From: UBA2185 sp964564625
GTDB lineage: Bacteria; Desulfobacterota; Syntrophia; Syntrophales; UBA2185
Length of the DNA: 64,000 nt
Reading direction: 5' to 3'
Assembly: GCA_964564625.1 (NCBI GenBank)
Contig: CAZMBE010000016.1
Span: forward strand, 1 to 64,000
The position numbers were made by a program, and so were the translations under genes. Position 1 is the stretch's first letter. Every line of letters starts with the position of its first letter. The notes below the pieces were generated by a model that saw nothing but the letters and a program-made list of their open reading frames with translations, searched no databases and had not been told where the DNA came from. Shown here in pieces: positions 43,974 to 52,964 of the stretch.

Positions 43974-44147
43974 ATGGACGAAAAAGCGCTCGTGAAGATC
44001 GGCATCAGTGTTGTCCCGGGCACCCATCCAATCCCACAGAAGCACTATCTCATGCATCAGGGGCTTCGCACATGGGAGAGTCCTTTCTGGCAAGAAATTA
44101 TACATCATGTCCTTTCGGAAGAAAGGATACGCATAGAATATAACTGA
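43974..44147 (+). CDS. Small unrecognised protein
   Basis: 57 residues starting MDEKALVKIGIS, with a His-rich middle (HPIPQKHYLMHQGL). The open frame extends upstream to 43917, but only the ATG at 43974 looks plausible, with GAGG about 12 bases away. It could be a fragment of a larger gene. Nothing is known. Confidence 0.35.
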   Translation: MDEKALVKIGISVVPGTHPIPQKHYLMHQGLRTWESPFWQEIIHHVLSEERIRIEYN

Positions 44148-44204
44148 TCTATTTGTTACTGTATGAGAAGCGTTCTAAAATTACACGATGGAAAGGAGGC
44201 TACA

Positions 44205-45902
44205 GTGCAAAAGAAAAAGATTGTCGTTGTCGGAGGTTCCGCTGCCGGTCCCAAAGCAGCAGCAAAAGCGAGAAGAATCGACAACAGGGCCGAGGTCATC
44301 ATCCTCCAGAAGGACGCTGATCTCTCCATGGCTTCCTGCGGGTACCCCTATTACATCGGCGGGTTTTTCAACGACAGAAACATGCTCATCTGCACCCCCA
44401 CCGGTGTGGTCAGGAATCCCCTGTTTTACCTCAACGCAAAGGATATCGAGGCGAGGGTCAATACGGAAGTGCTCGCCATCGACCGGAACAGGCATGCCAT
44501 TTCATTCAGAAATACCGTGACCGGTGAAACGGGTGAGATGACATACGACAAATTGATCATTGCCACGGGCTCCGTACCCCGGATGCCCCCCGTTCCCGGC
44601 GTTGGTCTTTCCGGTATTACCACCCTGCAATCCATGAGAGATGCTGATTTTCTCAGGAAAGTGAAAGACGAAGGGAAGATAAAAAAAGCCGTTGTGATCG
44701 GCGGGGGACTGATCGGCATAGAAACCTGCGAAGCCCTTCAGCTCGCGGGCATCGAGATCACCGTCATCGAATTGCTCCCCCAGCTCCTCACATTCCTCGA
44801 CTGGGAGCTGGCGAAGCTTGTGGAGAATCATGTGAGGATCAAAGGGGCGAATGTCATCACGGAAAACGGCATTGCCGGGTTCATTGGCGAGGACGGCAGG
44901 CTCACGGCGGTAAAGCTTCAGAACGGAGCGGAATTGCCCTGTCAACTTGCGGTTGTGGCCGTCGGGGTGAGGCCGAACGTGAAACTTGCCCAGGATGCAG
45001 GATTGAAGATCGGGAATACGGGAGGAATCCTTGTAAATGAATACATGCAAACGTCCGATCCCGAAATCTATGCCGTGGGAGACTGTGTTGAGACCACGAA
45101 CCGCATTACTGGCAGGAAGGTGCATGCTCCCTACGGCGACCTCGCCAATCTCCAGGGAAGGGTGGCGGGAGAAAACGCCGCATCGGAGAATTGTGTAACG
45201 TTTCCAGGAACGATCCAGACGGGGATCTGCAAGGTTTTTGATTACGCGGCAGGCTCGACGGGGCTGTCAGAATCGGCGGCGAAGAGACTGGGGTACGAAG
45301 ATATCATCACGGTTATGAATTCCAGTCTCGATAAACCCCGTTTCATGGAAGGGAAGCTCCTGGTGACAAAGCTTGTTGCCGACAGAAAGACAGGCAAGAT
45401 CCTTGGCGCCCAATGCGTCGGCCCCGGAAATGTGGGCAAACAGATCGCTCAGTGGGCCATGGCTATTCAGGGCAGCCTGACAGTGGAGGATATCGTCAAT
45501 GCCGACCTTCCCTACGCGCCGCCGTTTTCCCTGGCCATCGATCATTTCATTGCCACGGCGCACATCATGCAGAACAAGATGAAAGGCCGCATGAAGGGGA
45601 TTTCCACCACGGAAGTAAAACGCAAGATTATGGGCGGCGAATCCCCCTTCATCCTTGACGTAAGAGAATCCATAGAATTCGAGAGAATGCGTCTCGGCAT
45701 CGGCGAAACGCTCATCTCCCTGGGGGCTCTGCGAAAACGGCTGAATGAACTTCCTGAAGACCGGGAGAGGGAGATTATTTGTTACTGCCAGATTTCACTG
45801 CGGGCATATGAGGCGGCCCTCGTTCTCGAGGATGAAGGATGGAAAAACGTAAAGGTGATGGAAGGCGGCGTGGCGGCGTGGCCATACCCAAGGGAAAAAT
45901 AA
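44205..45902 (+). CDS. CoA-disulfide reductase-type flavoprotein with rhodanese domain
   Basis: 565 residues. The FAD-binding VVVGGSAAGPKAAAKARRID opens the protein, and the redox-active Cys45 sits in SMASCGYPYY. An NAD(P)H domain (VVIGGGLIGIETCEAL) and a dimerisation domain follow. A rhodanese domain (about 475-565) carries Cys528 in the ICYCQISLR loop. Such fusions reduce CoA disulfide or polysulfide/persulfide. The GTG at 44205 with AAAGGAGG upstream is the chosen start. It may supply reductant to the peroxiredoxin encoded next. Confidence 0.88.
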   Translation: MQKKKIVVVGGSAAGPKAAAKARRIDNRAEVIILQKDADLSMASCGYPYYIGGFFNDRNMLICTPTGVVRNPLFYLNAKDIEARVNTEVLAIDRNRHAISFRNTVTGETGEMTYDKLIIATGSVPRMPPVPGVGLSGITTLQSMRDADFLRKVKDEGKIKKAVVIGGGLIGIETCEALQLAGIEITVIELLPQLLTFLDWELAKLVENHVRIKGANVITENGIAGFIGEDGRLTAVKLQNGAELPCQLAVVAVGVRPNVKLAQDAGLKIGNTGGILVNEYMQTSDPEIYAVGDCVETTNRITGRKVHAPYGDLANLQGRVAGENAASENCVTFPGTIQTGICKVFDYAAGSTGLSESAAKRLGYEDIITVMNSSLDKPRFMEGKLLVTKLVADRKTGKILGAQCVGPGNVGKQIAQWAMAIQGSLTVEDIVNADLPYAPPFSLAIDHFIATAHIMQNKMKGRMKGISTTEVKRKIMGGESPFILDVRESIEFERMRLGIGETLISLGALRKRLNELPEDREREIICYCQISLRAYEAALVLEDEGWKNVKVMEGGVAAWPYPREK

Positions 45903-45947
45903 CGAAGCGGTTTGGTATCTTTTTAAAAGGAAAGGAGGATTTTGCGT

Positions 45948-46664
45948 ATGGGTGAAGAAATCAAGGTCGGGTGCGCCCGGCCGACAGGCGGTCCCGTTGG
46001 GGAAACCGTTCACACCCGGGAAGAAAAACAACCCATCATCAAGGAGGTCAAGGCCATGGTCACGGTAGGAAAGAAGGCGCCCGACTTTACGGCGCCGGCG
46101 TATCACAAGGGAAAGTTCATCGATGTAAAGCTCTCCGAATATTTGGGGAAATGGGTAGTCCTGTGCTTCTACCCAGGAGACTTTACCTTTGTCTGAGCGA
46201 CGGAGATTTCGGCGGTCGCCGAAAAATATCCCGAATTCCAGAAGCTGGGCGTGGAAGTGTTGTCCATGAGCGTGGACAGTGTCTTTGTCCACAAGATGTG
46301 GAATGACCATGAAATCTCCAAGATGGTGAAGGGGGGCGTTCCCTTCCCCATGCTCTCCGATGGCGGTGGAAAGGTCGGATCTGTTTTTGGTGTCTATCTG
46401 GAGGATGCGGGTGTCGAGGCTCGCGGTCGCTTCATCATCGACCCCGACGGGATCATTCAGGGCTTCGAGGTTCTCACGCCTCCCGTGGGACGCAATGTCA
46501 GTGAGACCTTCCGTCAAATTCAGGCCTTCCAGCATGTCCGGAACAGCAAGGGAACGGAAGCAACGCCCTCGGGATGGAAACCAGGCAAGCTTACATTGAA
46601 GCCTGGTCCGGATCTTGTCGGCAAGGTCTGGGAAGTCTGGAAGACCAGCATGGAAAGTGATTGA
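45948..46664 (+). CDS. prxU: Selenocysteine-containing peroxiredoxin
   Basis: 238 residues if the TGA at 46194-46196 is read as selenocysteine (residue 83). The site is PGDFTFV-U-ATEIS, where 2-Cys peroxiredoxins have the peroxidatic Cys in DFTFVCPTE. The frame continues in phase for 156 more codons of clear AhpC/Prx sequence (MSVDSVFVHKMWNDHEI, FIIDPDGIIQG). A strong SECIS hairpin follows the codon. Two start sites have good ribosome sites: 45948 (AAAGGAGG) and an internal ATG at 46056 (AAGGAGG) that would give the usual AhpC-like length. The enzyme would reduce peroxides; a resolving partner is not identified. Confidence 0.9.
46207..46224 (+). promoter_or_regulatory. Bacterial SECIS hairpin for prxU
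   Basis: TTTCGGC (46207-46213) pairs perfectly with GCCGAAA (46218-46224) around a GGTC loop. The loop lies 17 bases after the TGA; in E. coli fdhF the apical GGUC is 18 bases after. This is the SelB-binding type of element. Confidence 0.85.
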
Positions 46665-46690
46665 TAAACTGTTGTAAAAAAAAATAAACA

Positions 46691-46730
46691 AACCGGCGGA
46701 CGGAACGGGAACATCATCTGTCTGCCGGTT
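46691..46730. terminator. Terminator-like hairpin between prxU and trmO
   Basis: AACCGGC-GAC pairs with GTC-GCCGGTT across single mismatches around a long loop. The T-run is on the minus-strand side, so termination for prxU on the plus strand is less certain. Confidence 0.5.
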
Positions 46731-46750
46731 CATTGAACAATGACAATGCT

Positions 46751-47239
46751 ATGAAAAGTGAAATTCACTACACGCCGATAGGGATCATTCATTCACCGTT
46801 TAAAGAAGTCAAAGGGACACCTATTCAACCGGCAGGAGCGAAAGGTATTGACGGAAATGTAGAGGTGTTTTCCGAATATGCCGAGGGATTAAAAGATCTG
46901 GAAGGGTTCTCGCATATTATTCTGTTATACCATTTTCATTTATCCGGAAAGCCGAGTCTCATGGTGACACCATACATGGACAGAACTCCACGGGGAGTAT
47001 TTGCGACACGGAGCCCGCGTCGACCGAATGCCATCGGTATTTCGGTGGTACGACTTATAAAAATTGAAAAAACCATTCTTCACATCCGGGATATTGATAT
47101 TGTAGATGGAACGCCCCTTCTGGATATAAAGCCGCATGTGCCGGATTTTGACATACAAGAAGTTCAGAGGATCGGGTGGCTGGAGAACAATATTCAAAAA
47201 CTCGGCGGTTCAAAAGACGACGGAAGATTTGCAAAATAA
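46751..47239 (+). CDS. trmO: tRNA (N6-threonylcarbamoyladenosine-37-N6)-methyltransferase TrmO family (TsaA-like)
   Basis: 162 residues of the TrmO/TsaA beta-barrel family: YTPIGIIHSPFK, DLEGFSHIILLYHFH, TPRGVFATRSPRRPNAIG and GTPLLDIKPHVPDFD. E. coli TrmO methylates t6A37 in tRNA-Thr using SAM. The C-terminal domain of the long form is absent, as in many TsaA-only members. No obvious ribosome site precedes the ATG at 46751. It precedes the radical SAM gene on the same strand. Confidence 0.87.
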   Translation: MKSEIHYTPIGIIHSPFKEVKGTPIQPAGAKGIDGNVEVFSEYAEGLKDLEGFSHIILLYHFHLSGKPSLMVTPYMDRTPRGVFATRSPRRPNAIGISVVRLIKIEKTILHIRDIDIVDGTPLLDIKPHVPDFDIQEVQRIGWLENNIQKLGGSKDDGRFAK

Positions 47240-47304
47240 GATTCCTTTTGCTCACTTGACCCCTTGCATCCTTGATCCCTATTTAATTATAAAAGGTAAG
47301 CACA

Positions 47305-48078
47305 ATGGGGAAAAAGTTTCACTACATCTACGGTCCCGTTCCCTCATGGAGGGTAGGAAGGTCCCTGGGCATTGATGTGCTCTCACAACAAGACAAAATC
47401 TGCAGTTATGATTGTGTCTATTGCCAGCTGGGAAGAACCAAAACCCTTGAATCTGCCCGAAAGTTATATGTTCCTGATAAGGAGATTATCCACGAGATAG
47501 CATCGCTTCCTGATATACCCATTGATTACATTACTTTCTCCGGAAGGGGGGAACCCACCATGGCGGAGAATTTAGGAAGTTTGATCAGGGCTGTAAGAAC
47601 AATCCGTAAAGAACCAATTGCCGTGATCACCAATTCATCGTTGATTGACAGGCGAGATGTGCAAAATGAATTATCGCACGCCGATTTTGTTATCGCCAAA
47701 CTGGACGCATCCACCCGGGAGTCTTTTATACGCATTAATCGCCCCTATAAGAGTATTGAATTTGATGCAATCATCGCAGGACTCAAAGAATTAAGGAAGC
47801 ATTTTACGGGAAAACTCGCACTGCAGATTATGTTCATACGAGACAACATACAAGAGGCAGAAAAGATCGCAGGCATCGCACATGATATTCATCCCGATGA
47901 AGTACAAATTAATACCCCCTTGAGGCCGTGTGGCATTGAACCTTTGGGAAATGAACAACTCTTTGATATTAAACACTATTTCAAAGGTCTCAATGCAATT
48001 TCTGTGTATGAAAGCCGGAAGAAATACGTTGCGCCAGTCAGTGACGCGGATACACTGAAACGAAGGGGAAAAGTGTAA
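47305..48078 (+). CDS. Radical SAM protein
   Basis: 257 residues with a CX3CX2C cluster motif (Cys33, 37, 40 in CSYDCVYC) and the downstream ITFSGRGEPTMAENLG. This matches the family of short radical SAM enzymes often annotated near TrmO/MBL-fold genes. Substrate is unknown. Its stop overlaps the start of the next short frame (TAATG), indicating coupled translation. Confidence 0.82.
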   Translation: MGKKFHYIYGPVPSWRVGRSLGIDVLSQQDKICSYDCVYCQLGRTKTLESARKLYVPDKEIIHEIASLPDIPIDYITFSGRGEPTMAENLGSLIRAVRTIRKEPIAVITNSSLIDRRDVQNELSHADFVIAKLDASTRESFIRINRPYKSIEFDAIIAGLKELRKHFTGKLALQIMFIRDNIQEAEKIAGIAHDIHPDEVQINTPLRPCGIEPLGNEQLFDIKHYFKGLNAISVYESRKKYVAPVSDADTLKRRGKV

Positions 48079-48266
48079 TGGGAGGGTTCCATCTGTTAGA
48101 CAAATCTGTAAGGGAACTAAATGATATTAATACTACATTTAAAAAATTAGGCATAGAGAATGTGGGACCCACGCACTGCACGGGCGAAAAAGCAATAGAG
48201 ATATTTCAGGAGTCATACAAAGCTAACTGTATCGACATGCAAGTTGGGAAAAGTATAGAGGTGTAA
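48078..48266 (+). pseudogene. C-terminal fragment of an MBL-fold hydrolase
   Basis: 62 residues matching the last part of the metallo-beta-lactamase-fold family that includes the dihydropterin phosphate hydrolases: GGFHLLDKSVRELND, then VGPTHCTGEKAIEIF. The His motifs of the main domain are missing. It overlaps the radical SAM stop by one base (TAATG), so it is probably translated, but the catalytic part is gone. A deletion joined it to the upstream gene. Confidence 0.6.
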
Positions 48267-48296
48267 CAAACCCAACACACACACATGGGAGGTTTA

Positions 48297-48524
48297 ATGC
48301 CGTTTGGTTTTAGAAGGAAAAGAGGCTTCGACAGGATCAATCACCCGGGGAGAGCGGGCCGGATGAAAGGGAGGGGTGCCTACGGCCCCGGAGGACCCCC
48401 GACGAACTGCATCTGCCCTCAGTGTGGTCTTGTTGTTCCCCGTGAGCCCGGGATTCCCTGCTTTCAGAGAAATTGTCCCACGTGCGGATCCCTTATGACG
48501 CGGCAATTTTTAAAGGCTGAGTAG
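48297..48524 (+). CDS. Zinc-ribbon protein, DUF5320-like neighbour type
   Basis: 75 residues. A basic N-terminus (FGFRRKRGFDR) is followed by two CxxC pairs (CICPQCGLVV and NCPTCGSLMTR). Its ribbon resembles that of 37092-37334. TGGGAGG before the ATG at 48297 sets the start, although an ATG at 48285 is in frame. It precedes the CDF-NifX gene, echoing the pairing of ribbon and NifX-like genes in the iron locus. Confidence 0.72.
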   Translation: MPFGFRRKRGFDRINHPGRAGRMKGRGAYGPGGPPTNCICPQCGLVVPREPGIPCFQRNCPTCGSLMTRQFLKAE

Positions 48525-48544
48525 AGGGTCTTGGGCGGTGTGTT

Positions 48545-49831
48545 ATGGATACTGCAAAGAACCATACAGATGCGCTGATGCGAGGCCGCAAAGTTGCCCT
48601 TGCCGCAACCCTCGCTATACTCTTCTTGGCAGTGATCAAACTTGTCACTGGTTATCTGTTTGATTCCCGGATTCTGATTGTCGATGCGTTTCACAGCGGC
48701 GTTGATGTCCTGGCAATCTTTGCATCATGGTTTGGTCTCTGGCTTGCTTCCCGGAAAAAGAGCAATCGATTCCCGTATGGTTTATACAGGGCAGAAACGT
48801 TTGTAACACTTGTTATTGGAGTGTTCATTACATGGGCGGGGATAGAAAACCTTATCGAAGGATACGTTAAGTTTTTTCATGTAGCCCCTCCTCACAATTT
48901 CCCCTTGCTGCCGATATTGGTGAGCGCTGTGTCCCTTGTAGCAGCATATTTTATTGCCCGAAAGGAAAAAGAAGTTGGTACGGCAATCAATTCCCAAGCC
49001 CTTTTAGTCAATGCAACTGAATCTTTTCTCGACATAGGCACCTCGCTCGCTGTCATGATGGGAATTTTGTTGACATATGCACGAGTTCCCTATGTAGAGG
49101 GTTCTGTCATAATATTGATAGCGCTCCTCATTATCAAGCTTGGCACGAAGAACATATGGTTGTCGGTCCTGGTTTTGATGGATGCAAGCCTTGACCATGG
49201 GTTACAAAAAGAGATGGAGGAGATGGTCCATACAATAAAAGGGGTTGAAGATGTATATGAAATTAGGATTCGTCAATCCGGTCCCTTCAAACTGGTTGAA
49301 TGCGAGATTGCCACGCACCCATCTATTCCTGTGTATCAAGCTCATGATCTTGCCGATAGAATTGAGAATTTGATAAAAGACAGTTACAAACAGATTGATT
49401 CCGTCTTTGTCCATGTGGCACCCTCAAAAAAGGATGTGCTTTCTGCAATTATTCCCGTTAAAGAGGTTAACGGTCTTAATTCCAGGGTACACGGTCATTT
49501 CGGGAGAGCGCCATATTTCATCATCCTTAGGCTGGACGGTGATAATGTGGAAATAGAAGATTTTTATTACAATGAATTTATCAAAGAAAAAGATCGTATT
49601 CATTTGGCAATAGAGGTAATAAAGGCAGTCATTAAGCATAACCTGGATATTGTTTTTACCTCGAAGATCGGGGAAATAGCCTTTTACATGTTGAAAGACA
49701 ACTTCGTGAATATATACAAAGCCGAAGAAGGGTCAACGGTACACCAGGTCATAGAAAAGTATCGAAACAACCAGGTTGATAAGATTGCAGCACCCCACCC
49801 CGCAGAAGAATCAGAGGTGTGGAAAAAATAG
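48545..49831 (+). CDS. Cation diffusion facilitator fused to a NifX-type domain
   Basis: 428 residues. The CDF membrane domain (about residues 15-205) has the metal site pattern DAFHSGVDV at the start and the second-site sequence NATESFLDIG. A cytoplasmic beta-alpha CDF C-domain follows. From about residue 308 comes a NifX/dinitrogenase-cofactor domain (LNSRVHGHFGRAPYFIILRL). CDF pumps export divalent cations such as Zn, Fe or Mn. The fused NifX domain may sense or deliver a metal cofactor. The ZIP gene lies 22 bases downstream. Confidence 0.87.
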   Translation: MDTAKNHTDALMRGRKVALAATLAILFLAVIKLVTGYLFDSRILIVDAFHSGVDVLAIFASWFGLWLASRKKSNRFPYGLYRAETFVTLVIGVFITWAGIENLIEGYVKFFHVAPPHNFPLLPILVSAVSLVAAYFIARKEKEVGTAINSQALLVNATESFLDIGTSLAVMMGILLTYARVPYVEGSVIILIALLIIKLGTKNIWLSVLVLMDASLDHGLQKEMEEMVHTIKGVEDVYEIRIRQSGPFKLVECEIATHPSIPVYQAHDLADRIENLIKDSYKQIDSVFVHVAPSKKDVLSAIIPVKEVNGLNSRVHGHFGRAPYFIILRLDGDNVEIEDFYYNEFIKEKDRIHLAIEVIKAVIKHNLDIVFTSKIGEIAFYMLKDNFVNIYKAEEGSTVHQVIEKYRNNQVDKIAAPHPAEESEVWKK

Positions 49832-49853
49832 ATACTGAGAGAAAAATGTAAGA

Positions 49854-50600
49854 ATGCCACTTATACTATGGATTCTCTTGTCTATTGTTCTCGCGAGCAT
49901 CGGGGCGATAATAGGAGCGTCTTTTGTACTCGTTATGAAGGACAAACGGCGAAACGCACTGATCCCTTCTTTTGTCAGTTATGCCACGGGGACGCTCCTC
50001 GGTTCGGCATTTCTCGGCATGATCCCAAAGGCTCTGCACCATGCATCATATTTATCCGTCTCGGCAATGATTCTTGTTGGCATCATTCTTTTTTTTCTTC
50101 TCGAAAAGCTTGTTATCTGGAGACACTGTCATAAAGAAGACTGTGAAACGCATACACGGGCAGGGCCGCTTATCCTGATTGGCGACGCCTTTCATAACTT
50201 TGTTGACGGTGTAGTTATTGCTACAGCTTTTTTATCAGACATCCGGTTAGGCATAGTAACGTCGATCGCGGTAATCGCCCATGAAATTCCGCAAGAAATG
50301 GGAGATTTCGCAATTCTTCTGCAAAGCGGCTATACACGGCAAAAGGCCCTTCTCTATAATTTCATATCCGCCATCAGTTCACTCCCTGGGGCGGTGATAG
50401 CCTATTATTATCTGAAGACAGAGCAGGTGGTGGTTCCTTTTGTCCTTGCTATTTCCGCCGCCAGTTTTATCTATATTGCCTTGGCTGACCTTATCCCTGG
50501 TTTGCACAGGACCATAGACTTTAAGAAGAGCGTTGTTCAGTTATCTTTGATTTTAGCAGGCATAGGCACTATCGCGCTTTTTGCGCTGCATCACGGGTAA
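49854..50600 (+). CDS. ZIP family metal transporter
   Basis: 248 residues with eight predicted membrane segments. The ZIP metal-path motifs are present: HNFVDGVVIATAF in the fourth and HEIPQEMGDFAILL in the fifth segment. A His/Cys-rich loop (RHCHKEDCETH) precedes them and may bind metal. ZIP proteins bring Zn, Fe or similar ions into the cytoplasm, opposite to the CDF encoded just upstream. Confidence 0.9.
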   Translation: MPLILWILLSIVLASIGAIIGASFVLVMKDKRRNALIPSFVSYATGTLLGSAFLGMIPKALHHASYLSVSAMILVGIILFFLLEKLVIWRHCHKEDCETHTRAGPLILIGDAFHNFVDGVVIATAFLSDIRLGIVTSIAVIAHEIPQEMGDFAILLQSGYTRQKALLYNFISAISSLPGAVIAYYYLKTEQVVVPFVLAISAASFIYIALADLIPGLHRTIDFKKSVVQLSLILAGIGTIALFALHHG

Positions 50601-50646
50601 AAGATACGTCATAGCAGGCTGTAATTATGAACGTGAGGAGAAACCC

Positions 50647-51357
50647 ATGAATGATAAAAACCCGCAGTGTGCAATCTGTCCCGTAGAGTGGGAAAAACGT
50701 TACTGCCGCACGCACAGTGGTAAGGCCTGGAAAAACTGTCCTTCCCTCATCCATACGAAACTGCTCGAACAGGCCAGGGAAGAGCTGAGGCGAAACCCCG
50801 ATATCTGCGAGATTGCCAGACAGTCCTCCATTCAGGAAGGGGAAGGATACGGCAACAGAGACAAGGGCTACCGTTACCTTCATCCAATCAAGCCGCGTCT
50901 GGAGGAAGTTATCGAATTTGCGGGACGGATGAACTACACACGGCTCGGTCTGATCTTTTGCGTCGGGCTCCGCAAAGAGGCTGCCATGGTCCACAATCTC
51001 TTTGAAGACAGGGGTTTTGATGTTCTTTCCATTGTGTGCAAGGCGGGCAGCGTTTACAAGGATGAAATCGGCATAACCCGCAATCAGCAGGTGGACCGGA
51101 TGGCAGAGCGTGAGACTATGTGCAACCCAATCCTGCAAGCACTTGTGGCAAACCACCATGACGTCGAGCTTAACGTCCTCCTCGGATTGTGCGTAGGTCA
51201 CGATTCACTGTTCATAAAATACGCCAAGGCTCCCATCACGGTGCTGGCTGTGAAGGATCGCCTACTCGCACACAACCCCATGGCTGCCGTCTATCAGTGC
51301 GATCATTACTACAGGTATTTGAAAAATCCTGTGAAGAAGTCAACTGCTGTCGACTAG
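50647..51357 (+). CDS. DUF1847 family protein
   Basis: 236 residues matching DUF1847: N-terminal CAICPVEWEKRYCRT, then LGLIFCVGLRKEAAMVHN and VLLGLCVGHDSLFI. Cysteines are spread through the protein and suggest metal or Fe-S binding, but function is not known. GAGGAGAAACCC precedes the ATG at 50647. A terminator follows the stop. Confidence 0.82.
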   Translation: MNDKNPQCAICPVEWEKRYCRTHSGKAWKNCPSLIHTKLLEQAREELRRNPDICEIARQSSIQEGEGYGNRDKGYRYLHPIKPRLEEVIEFAGRMNYTRLGLIFCVGLRKEAAMVHNLFEDRGFDVLSIVCKAGSVYKDEIGITRNQQVDRMAERETMCNPILQALVANHHDVELNVLLGLCVGHDSLFIKYAKAPITVLAVKDRLLAHNPMAAVYQCDHYYRYLKNPVKKSTAVD

Positions 51358-51378
51358 AGCCGACGGCTCGAGGAATCA

Positions 51379-51402
51379 AGGGAAGATACTTCCCTGATTT
51401 TT
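51379..51402 (+). terminator. Terminator after the DUF1847 gene
   Basis: AGGGAAG and CTTCCCT pair perfectly around ATA and are followed by GATTTTT. Confidence 0.75.
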
Positions 51403-51582
51403 CCGCCACCCCACGAGGGGGACAAAAAATTTCATGCATGTGATACATCGGGGTCCGCCACCGATTACCAGACATTCTTATCATTAATCAGAGCTCTCCG
51501 TGAAGAAGTCGTTGACAAAACAGCCTTGGCAGGTGAGATTTTGATGAGAGAAAGGTAAAAATCATTGTGAGGTCAAGAGCAA

Positions 51583-52053
51583 TTGATAGAGATTGATATA
51601 CCCGGCCGACCTGCCTACAGATTCAAGCATTTAGTCTTGGACCTTAACGGTACCGTTTCATTGGACGGCAACATTCTAGAAGGTGTTCCAGAAAGAATAG
51701 AATTATTGCGCAGTCTGGTTGATATTATAATTGTCACTGCGGATACCAGGGGTAGTGCGCAGCACGTTGGTCAGAGCCTTCGCGTTACAATACATAAGAT
51801 CGGCCCCGGCGATGAGCGAACTCAGAAACTCGAGTTGGTGCGGCAGTTAGGGAGAAATTCTACAGTCTCAATAGGAAATGGCTCCAATGATGCGTCCATG
51901 CTGAAGGAGTCAATTCTGGGAATATGCGTACTCGGCCCTGAAGGCGTGTCTTCTGAGGCAATGGCCAACTGTGACTTGGTAACACCCGATATTAATGCCG
52001 CGCTGGATTTGCTCATTAAACCAGAGCGTCTCATCGCAACGTTGCGTAAATAA
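51583..52053 (+). CDS. HAD-like soluble phosphatase (P-type-ATPase subgroup)
   Basis: 156 residues of the HAD fold, similar to the P-domain of P-type ATPases: LVLDLNGTVSLDG (Asp20 nucleophile, with Asn in place of the second Asp), then SIGNGSNDASMLKES at motif IV. The start is a TTG; no other start lies nearby. Catalysis with DxN is known for the P-type-like subgroup. No membrane domain is present. Substrate unknown. Confidence 0.8.
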   Translation: MIEIDIPGRPAYRFKHLVLDLNGTVSLDGNILEGVPERIELLRSLVDIIIVTADTRGSAQHVGQSLRVTIHKIGPGDERTQKLELVRQLGRNSTVSIGNGSNDASMLKESILGICVLGPEGVSSEAMANCDLVTPDINAALDLLIKPERLIATLRK

Positions 52054-52181
52054 CGCTAGTGATGTAACACTTATATACTATCGATCTTTTCCCAAAAACT
52101 TAGGCCTAAAATAAAGAGATTCTCCTGGAACTATAGAATTGTCACTATGCAAGAATAAACCCTGAAAAAGAGCTCAAGGAT

Positions 52182-52409
52182 ATGGAAAAGGTTGCCCTGT
52201 TTGCTTTCAACGGAGAGCCCGCGTGTTTTGTTCAAGTACCGTTGAATGCCCTGGACATGAAGGAAAAGATCATTGACGTCAAAGTAATGGAAATCCCTAA
52301 CTGGTCACAGTGCATCTTTGAAAAAATTTTTGGAGCATGGAGTGTTATCTCAATTGAATTGAAGCTCTCCGCAGCACTCTGCGGAGAATCTTCGATTCGT
52401 AAGGAATAA
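52182..52409 (+). pseudogene. N-terminal fragment of a DsrE-like protein
   Basis: 75 residues. The first 35 match a DsrE-like family (KVALFAFNGEPACFVQV, LNALDMKEK). After DVKVMEIPNW the resemblance stops and the sequence runs into an inverted-repeat region. The rest of the family, including the likely sulfur-carrier part, is missing. Confidence 0.5.
52367..52386. repeat. Inverted repeat (hairpin)
   Basis: CTCCGCAG and CTGCGGAG pair perfectly around CACT. It may mark a deletion end or terminator; the T-run is weak. Confidence 0.5.
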
Positions 52410-52479
52410 TTATATTACCCATTTGTTCGCTTACCCCGCGGCAAGCCACGGGGGATGTGTTCGCTGCAGGATTGAAAAA

Positions 52480-52794
52480 ATGAATGTTTCGCTATTAAGC
52501 AAGGAACAACGTTTACACCTCATTCATGGAACGACGATGATGAATGACTTTCATTGTCCTTTTTATAAAATGCACGGCATCTCGGATTTCCCCTTTGAGT
52601 CGGAGGCGCATCGCCGCCGTTTATGGGAGGGAAACAAGGAGCGTCTTCTTTCGGAGATCTGGGAAAAATCGTTTTATGATAACGGCTTTTACTATTTTGA
52701 AAACCAGTTCATTGGAGAAACTCCTTTCCCCGATGCATTTCACGAGTACGAGAGAGGCTATGTTCGTTGCAGTCGTAGATCATTGGAAAGATGA
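52480..52794 (+). CDS. Unrecognised small protein
   Basis: 104 residues. The middle has HCPFYKMHGISDFPFE and the end is aromatic and acidic (DAFHEYERGYVRC). ATG at 52480 is preferred because AGGATTG lies upstream; the frame is open to 52423. No family is recognised. Confidence 0.45.
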   Translation: MNVSLLSKEQRLHLIHGTTMMNDFHCPFYKMHGISDFPFESEAHRRRLWEGNKERLLSEIWEKSFYDNGFYYFENQFIGETPFPDAFHEYERGYVRCSRRSLER

Positions 52795-52964
52795 TTCTTG
52801 ACAGGGGGACCATACACAACGGACTCTCCCGTATCATGCCAAGGACAAGCGTATGAGATCACGCATGAATGATAAAATTTGGTAATGTCTATAGTATGCC
52901 TAAGGAGGTAAAAAGGCTGGTGTCGTTTTTTACGATAGTGGGTGCCGGATGAAGTGCCGCTGGA

